Source: Chthonomonas calidirosea T49 (lineage in GTDB: Bacteria; Armatimonadota; Chthonomonadetes; Chthonomonadales; Chthonomonadaceae). From it: a stretch of DNA of 64,000 nucleotides. Positions 57,532 through 64,000 of the stretch are shown piece after piece (within the stretch, counting starts at the first letter, position 1; each line of letters starts with the position of its first letter). Made by a program: the position numbers and the translations under genes. The stretch is taken from positions 434,001-498,000 of the forward strand of contig NC_021487.1 in assembly GCF_000427095.1 (NCBI RefSeq), written 5' to 3'. The notes below the pieces were generated by a model. It was not told the DNA's origin and made no database searches. It saw only the letters and a list, made by a program, of their open reading frames with translations.

Positions 57532-57578
57532 GATTTGAGAAGTAGGATTTTTTCGACTCATTGGTGAATAGATAGATT

Positions 57579-59096
57579 ATGAAAGAAAAAAGCGGTTTTC
57601 ATGCTGCCCGCCGTTGCAACGTCTGCCTTCTCGTTCTAGCCTGCCTCAGCCTGTCCACGGTCTTTGGATATGCACAGAATAGCGACAACTCCGACATACC
57701 CCTAGCCAAGACCATAGATTCCATTCTTGATGCCCCTGCTTTTCATACGGCGTTCGAGGGAGTATTTATTCAACGGCTTAGAGACCGGCGTGTGCTCTAT
57801 GAACGTAATGCCGACAGGGTCTTTCTGCCCGCCTCGAATAACAAGATTTTGACATCCCTCGCCGCTCTCGTAGAGCTCGGACCCACCTATACCTATCATA
57901 CAACCCTGCTCGCTGCCGGACACCTTACCCGCGACGGTGTGCTGCACGGAAACCTCATCATTAAAGGATCGGGAGACCCCACTCTGACCGATGCAGACCT
58001 GCAGAAGATGGCAGAGGAAGCGCGGAAACAGGGTTTAAGGCGGGTGCTCGGCACGCTCCTCTATGACGATAGCCTCTTTGATCGGCAATGGCTCGGAGAC
58101 GTCTGGGCGTGGGACGATGAACCCTACTACTACTCTGCAGAGATCAGTGCATTGAATGTGGATGGTAATCTTATTACCGTGCATCTAATGCCCGGGAAAA
58201 AGGTCGGTGCTCCTGTACGCGTTGAAATAAGCCCGATAGCGAACTATGTGCGCGTTGAGAACCTCGGTGTAACAGGCCCATCGAAATCTCAAAACACTCT
58301 TTTTTGCACCCGATTAGAAGGACGCAACGTCCTCCTGATCACCGGTCAGCTACCACGAGACATCAAATCGAGTGATGAACCCACCGTTCGACTCACTATA
58401 GTAGACCCAGCACGATATACAGCGACTATCCTATTGAATGACCTACAAAAAGAGGGAATCCACTTTGACCATACGCGCCTAGTTGACATCTCTCAGGAGC
58501 CAAATGACGCCGTGACTCTCGCCGACCATACCTCTGCACCCCTCTCAACCATTCTCCGCCTCATGAACAAACCAAGCAATAACCTCATTGCCGAGTGCCT
58601 TCTAAAGACGGTAGGTGCTAAAGCCACCGGTAAAGGAACCGGTGGCATAGACGGCAGCGCCGTGCAAACGGCACGGCATATCTTCCAACAGGCAGGGCTT
58701 ATTATGGATGAGATACGCCAAGCCGACGGTTCGGGCCTCTCGCGCATCAACTTCGTCTCACCTCACGATCTTGTCCTTGCGCTCTCCTATCTTGCGGAAC
58801 AACCCTATTTCGACGTGTTCTACGACTCGCTTCCTATCGCTGGCGTAGATGGTAGTCTCTATTATCGCATGAAGGGAACGGCGGCTGCCGAGAACTGTCA
58901 TGCCAAAACAGGCTATGTCTCTCAAGTCAATACCCTAAGCGGCTATGTCACGGATAAAGACGGGGATCGCATCGTATTCTCGATCATGTTCAATAACTGC
59001 CTAGCCCCCTACTCAACTTGCACCGCCGCTCAAGACCAGATCGTGGAGACACTAGCCAACTGGTCGGATACAAAAACGGCTCTCAAGAGGCCTTAA
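57579..59096 (+). CDS. dacB: D-alanyl-D-alanine carboxypeptidase/endopeptidase (PBP4, DacB family)
   Basis: Class C low-molecular-weight PBP, 505 residues, trims peptidoglycan in the periplasm. Signal peptide up to about residue 32. Active-site triad motifs are intact: SxxK in LPASNNKILTSLAALVELG (Ser near 87), SxN in MNKPSNNLIAECLLK, and KTG in NCHAKTGYVSQVN. LIIKGSGDPTLTDADL and AEISALNVDGN are DacB hallmarks. It stops five bases before the dehydrogenase gene. Confidence 0.95.
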   Translation: MKEKSGFHAARRCNVCLLVLACLSLSTVFGYAQNSDNSDIPLAKTIDSILDAPAFHTAFEGVFIQRLRDRRVLYERNADRVFLPASNNKILTSLAALVELGPTYTYHTTLLAAGHLTRDGVLHGNLIIKGSGDPTLTDADLQKMAEEARKQGLRRVLGTLLYDDSLFDRQWLGDVWAWDDEPYYYSAEISALNVDGNLITVHLMPGKKVGAPVRVEISPIANYVRVENLGVTGPSKSQNTLFCTRLEGRNVLLITGQLPRDIKSSDEPTVRLTIVDPARYTATILLNDLQKEGIHFDHTRLVDISQEPNDAVTLADHTSAPLSTILRLMNKPSNNLIAECLLKTVGAKATGKGTGGIDGSAVQTARHIFQQAGLIMDEIRQADGSGLSRINFVSPHDLVLALSYLAEQPYFDVFYDSLPIAGVDGSLYYRMKGTAAAENCHAKTGYVSQVNTLSGYVTDKDGDRIVFSIMFNNCLAPYSTCTAAQDQIVETLANWSDTKTALKRP

Positions 59097-59100
59097 ACCG

Positions 59101-60211
59101 ATGTCACGACGATACGCACGCGCCCTTGTTTACCCAGCGCCCAATCATCCTCCTGAAATAAGGCGCTACCCTATTCCCGATTTGGAGCCTGGCGCCGTTC
59201 TTTTACGTGTGCTTGCATCGGAGATATGTGGAACGGACGTCCATCTGTTTCATGGACGCTTGCAAGGAGTCCCCTACCCGCTTATTCCTGGACATGTCTC
59301 CGTTGGCATTGTGGAAGAAAAAAACGGGGCTGTGTATGATGTAGAAGGTCGCCCGATCAATCTAGGCGATCGGGTAACCTTTCTAGATGTGCACGCAACG
59401 TGCAACAACTGCTGGTACTGTCTTGTTGCCAAGGCCACCACCCGTTGCCCTCATCGCAGGGTCTATGGGATCACCTATGGGGCAGAAGATCCCCCCGGTC
59501 TTGCGGGCGGTTGGTCGGAATATCTATATCTTCGCCCCAACACGAAGCTCCTTCATCTGCCCACGGAAGTCTCCGCAGCCACATGGATGGGCGGTGGGTG
59601 CGGCTTGCCGACGGCCACGCATGCCATCGAACTAGCCCAGATTCGCCTCGCCGATCGCGTTCTCATCCAAGGGAGCGGCCCTGTCGGCCTCTCCTGTGCC
59701 GCTTTGGCGCTGCTCTCCGGCGCTGGGTGGGTTGGAGTCGTCGGCGCGCCCGAGTTGCGGCTTCAGCTCGCGCGCCGTTTCGGGGTAGATGCGACCTTCA
59801 ACATCCAAACAACAACGTTACAAGAGCGCCAGAACGCTATCAAAAGCCTGACCGGTAATCGCGGGCCCGATGTCGTTATTGAGGCTAGCGGCAACCCACA
59901 AGCTATTCTTGAGGGCTGCGAGCTTGTACGCGATGGTGGGCGGTACGTTATCGTGGGGCAGTACACCGACAACGGCGATGTATTGATCAATCCGCATCTT
60001 CACATCAACCGCAAACATCTCGAGATAAGGGGATGCTGGGGCTCGGATTTCTCGCACTTTTATCGCGCCATTGAGATATTAAAGCGCTTTGAAAGCCGAA
60101 TTCACTGGTCGCACTTCATCTCCAGATCCTACCAACTCGACGAAGTGCCAAACGCCCTCGAGGATGTGGAGCAGCAGCGCGTGATCAAAGCCCTCATCAC
60201 CCCTAACGGTC

Positions 60212-60225
<14 letters not shown>
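59101..60225 (+). CDS. Zinc-containing alcohol/polyol dehydrogenase (MDR family)
   Basis: 374 residues. The structural-zinc loop [16 protein letters not shown] is present. The catalytic zinc site starts with CGTDVH, followed by GHVSVG where the family usually has GHE; the Glu is replaced by Val. [15 protein letters not shown] is the nucleotide-binding motif, and [25 protein letters not shown] complete the fold. Likely a sorbitol/threonine-dehydrogenase-like enzyme of unknown substrate. Its 3' end overlaps metH on the other strand by 14 bases. Confidence 0.88.
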
Positions 60226-63934
<3,709 letters not shown>

Positions 63935-64000
63935 ATCGATGTCCTCTGCTCCTACAACAAAGATCGCCTCTAAAGCCCTACCTGAGTCACACGCCCGCCC

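Overview
The window reads as a chromosomal segment of a free-living bacterium with a gene-dense genome of mid GC content, short intergenic gaps and an unusually high share of TTG start codons with good Shine-Dalgarno (SD) sequences. The gene mix includes DUF1080 hydrolase, YfhO and GT39 membrane proteins, a fused sugar-binding-protein/permease, a two-gene glycine decarboxylase, an excisionase-like regulator and a large MetH. This would fit an Armatimonadota (Chthonomonas-like) or neighbouring terrestrial lineage. The taxonomic placement is inference from gene flavour; no rRNA is present to confirm it.

Layout. 1-1.9 kb: a thiamine-pyrophosphate riboswitch with terminator leads leftward into a gene cut by the window edge, followed by the ammonium channel amtB with a strongly structured leader. 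2.1-5.2 kb: rph-rdgB-dehydrogenase operon. 5.2-9.2 kb: a frameshifted aldose epimerase, a sorbitol-6-phosphate-dehydrogenase-like SDR with rsmI, and an aldo/keto reductase. 9.4-17.2 kb: a long co-directional run: tgt, HD protein, DUF1080 protein, threonine synthase, a degenerate DprA relative, and a histidine kinase fused to its own NarL-type response regulator. 17.2-22 kb: ornithine-cyclodeaminase family gene, tRNA-Arg(CCT) and tRNA-Ser(CGA), RluD-type synthase, rsmG, small envelope proteins. 22.2-27.6 kb: a sugar ABC transporter whose two membrane parts are separated by a tyrosine recombinase and a HTH/coiled-coil protein. 27.7-30 kb: ftsY, RidA, purine nucleoside phosphorylase. 30-33.8 kb: YfhO protein and a frameshifted GT39 glycosyltransferase with extreme strand asymmetry. 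33.8-40.4 kb: CBS protein, homocysteine S-methyltransferase and a branched-chain-type (Liv) ABC transporter in which LivM and LivG are one protein. 40.5-46.6 kb: DUF2993 protein, complete glycine cleavage set gcvT-H-PA-PB, then a receiver protein from a near-consensus promoter. 46.7-57.5 kb (minus strand): bifunctional nuclease, rho, hpt-guaA-orphan gene, and an overlapping operon of TPR protein, metallophosphatase and two membrane glycosyltransferases. 57.6-64 kb: DacB peptidase, zinc dehydrogenase and convergent metH.

How it fits together. One-carbon and sulfur metabolism recurs (glycine cleavage, MetH, homocysteine methyltransferase, MTA/purine phosphorylase, hpt, guaA). Two ABC importers have domains fused that are usually separate. 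No CRISPR, rRNA, prophage or complete insertion sequence was seen. The best candidates for undescribed biology are the amtB leader RNA, whose hairpin arm is a perfect 10-nt complement of the amtB ribosome-binding site, the recombinase/HTH pair nested in a sugar-transport operon, the LivMG fusion with a hydrophobic insertion inside its ATPase, and a compact three-way-junction RNA upstream of the guaA operon.
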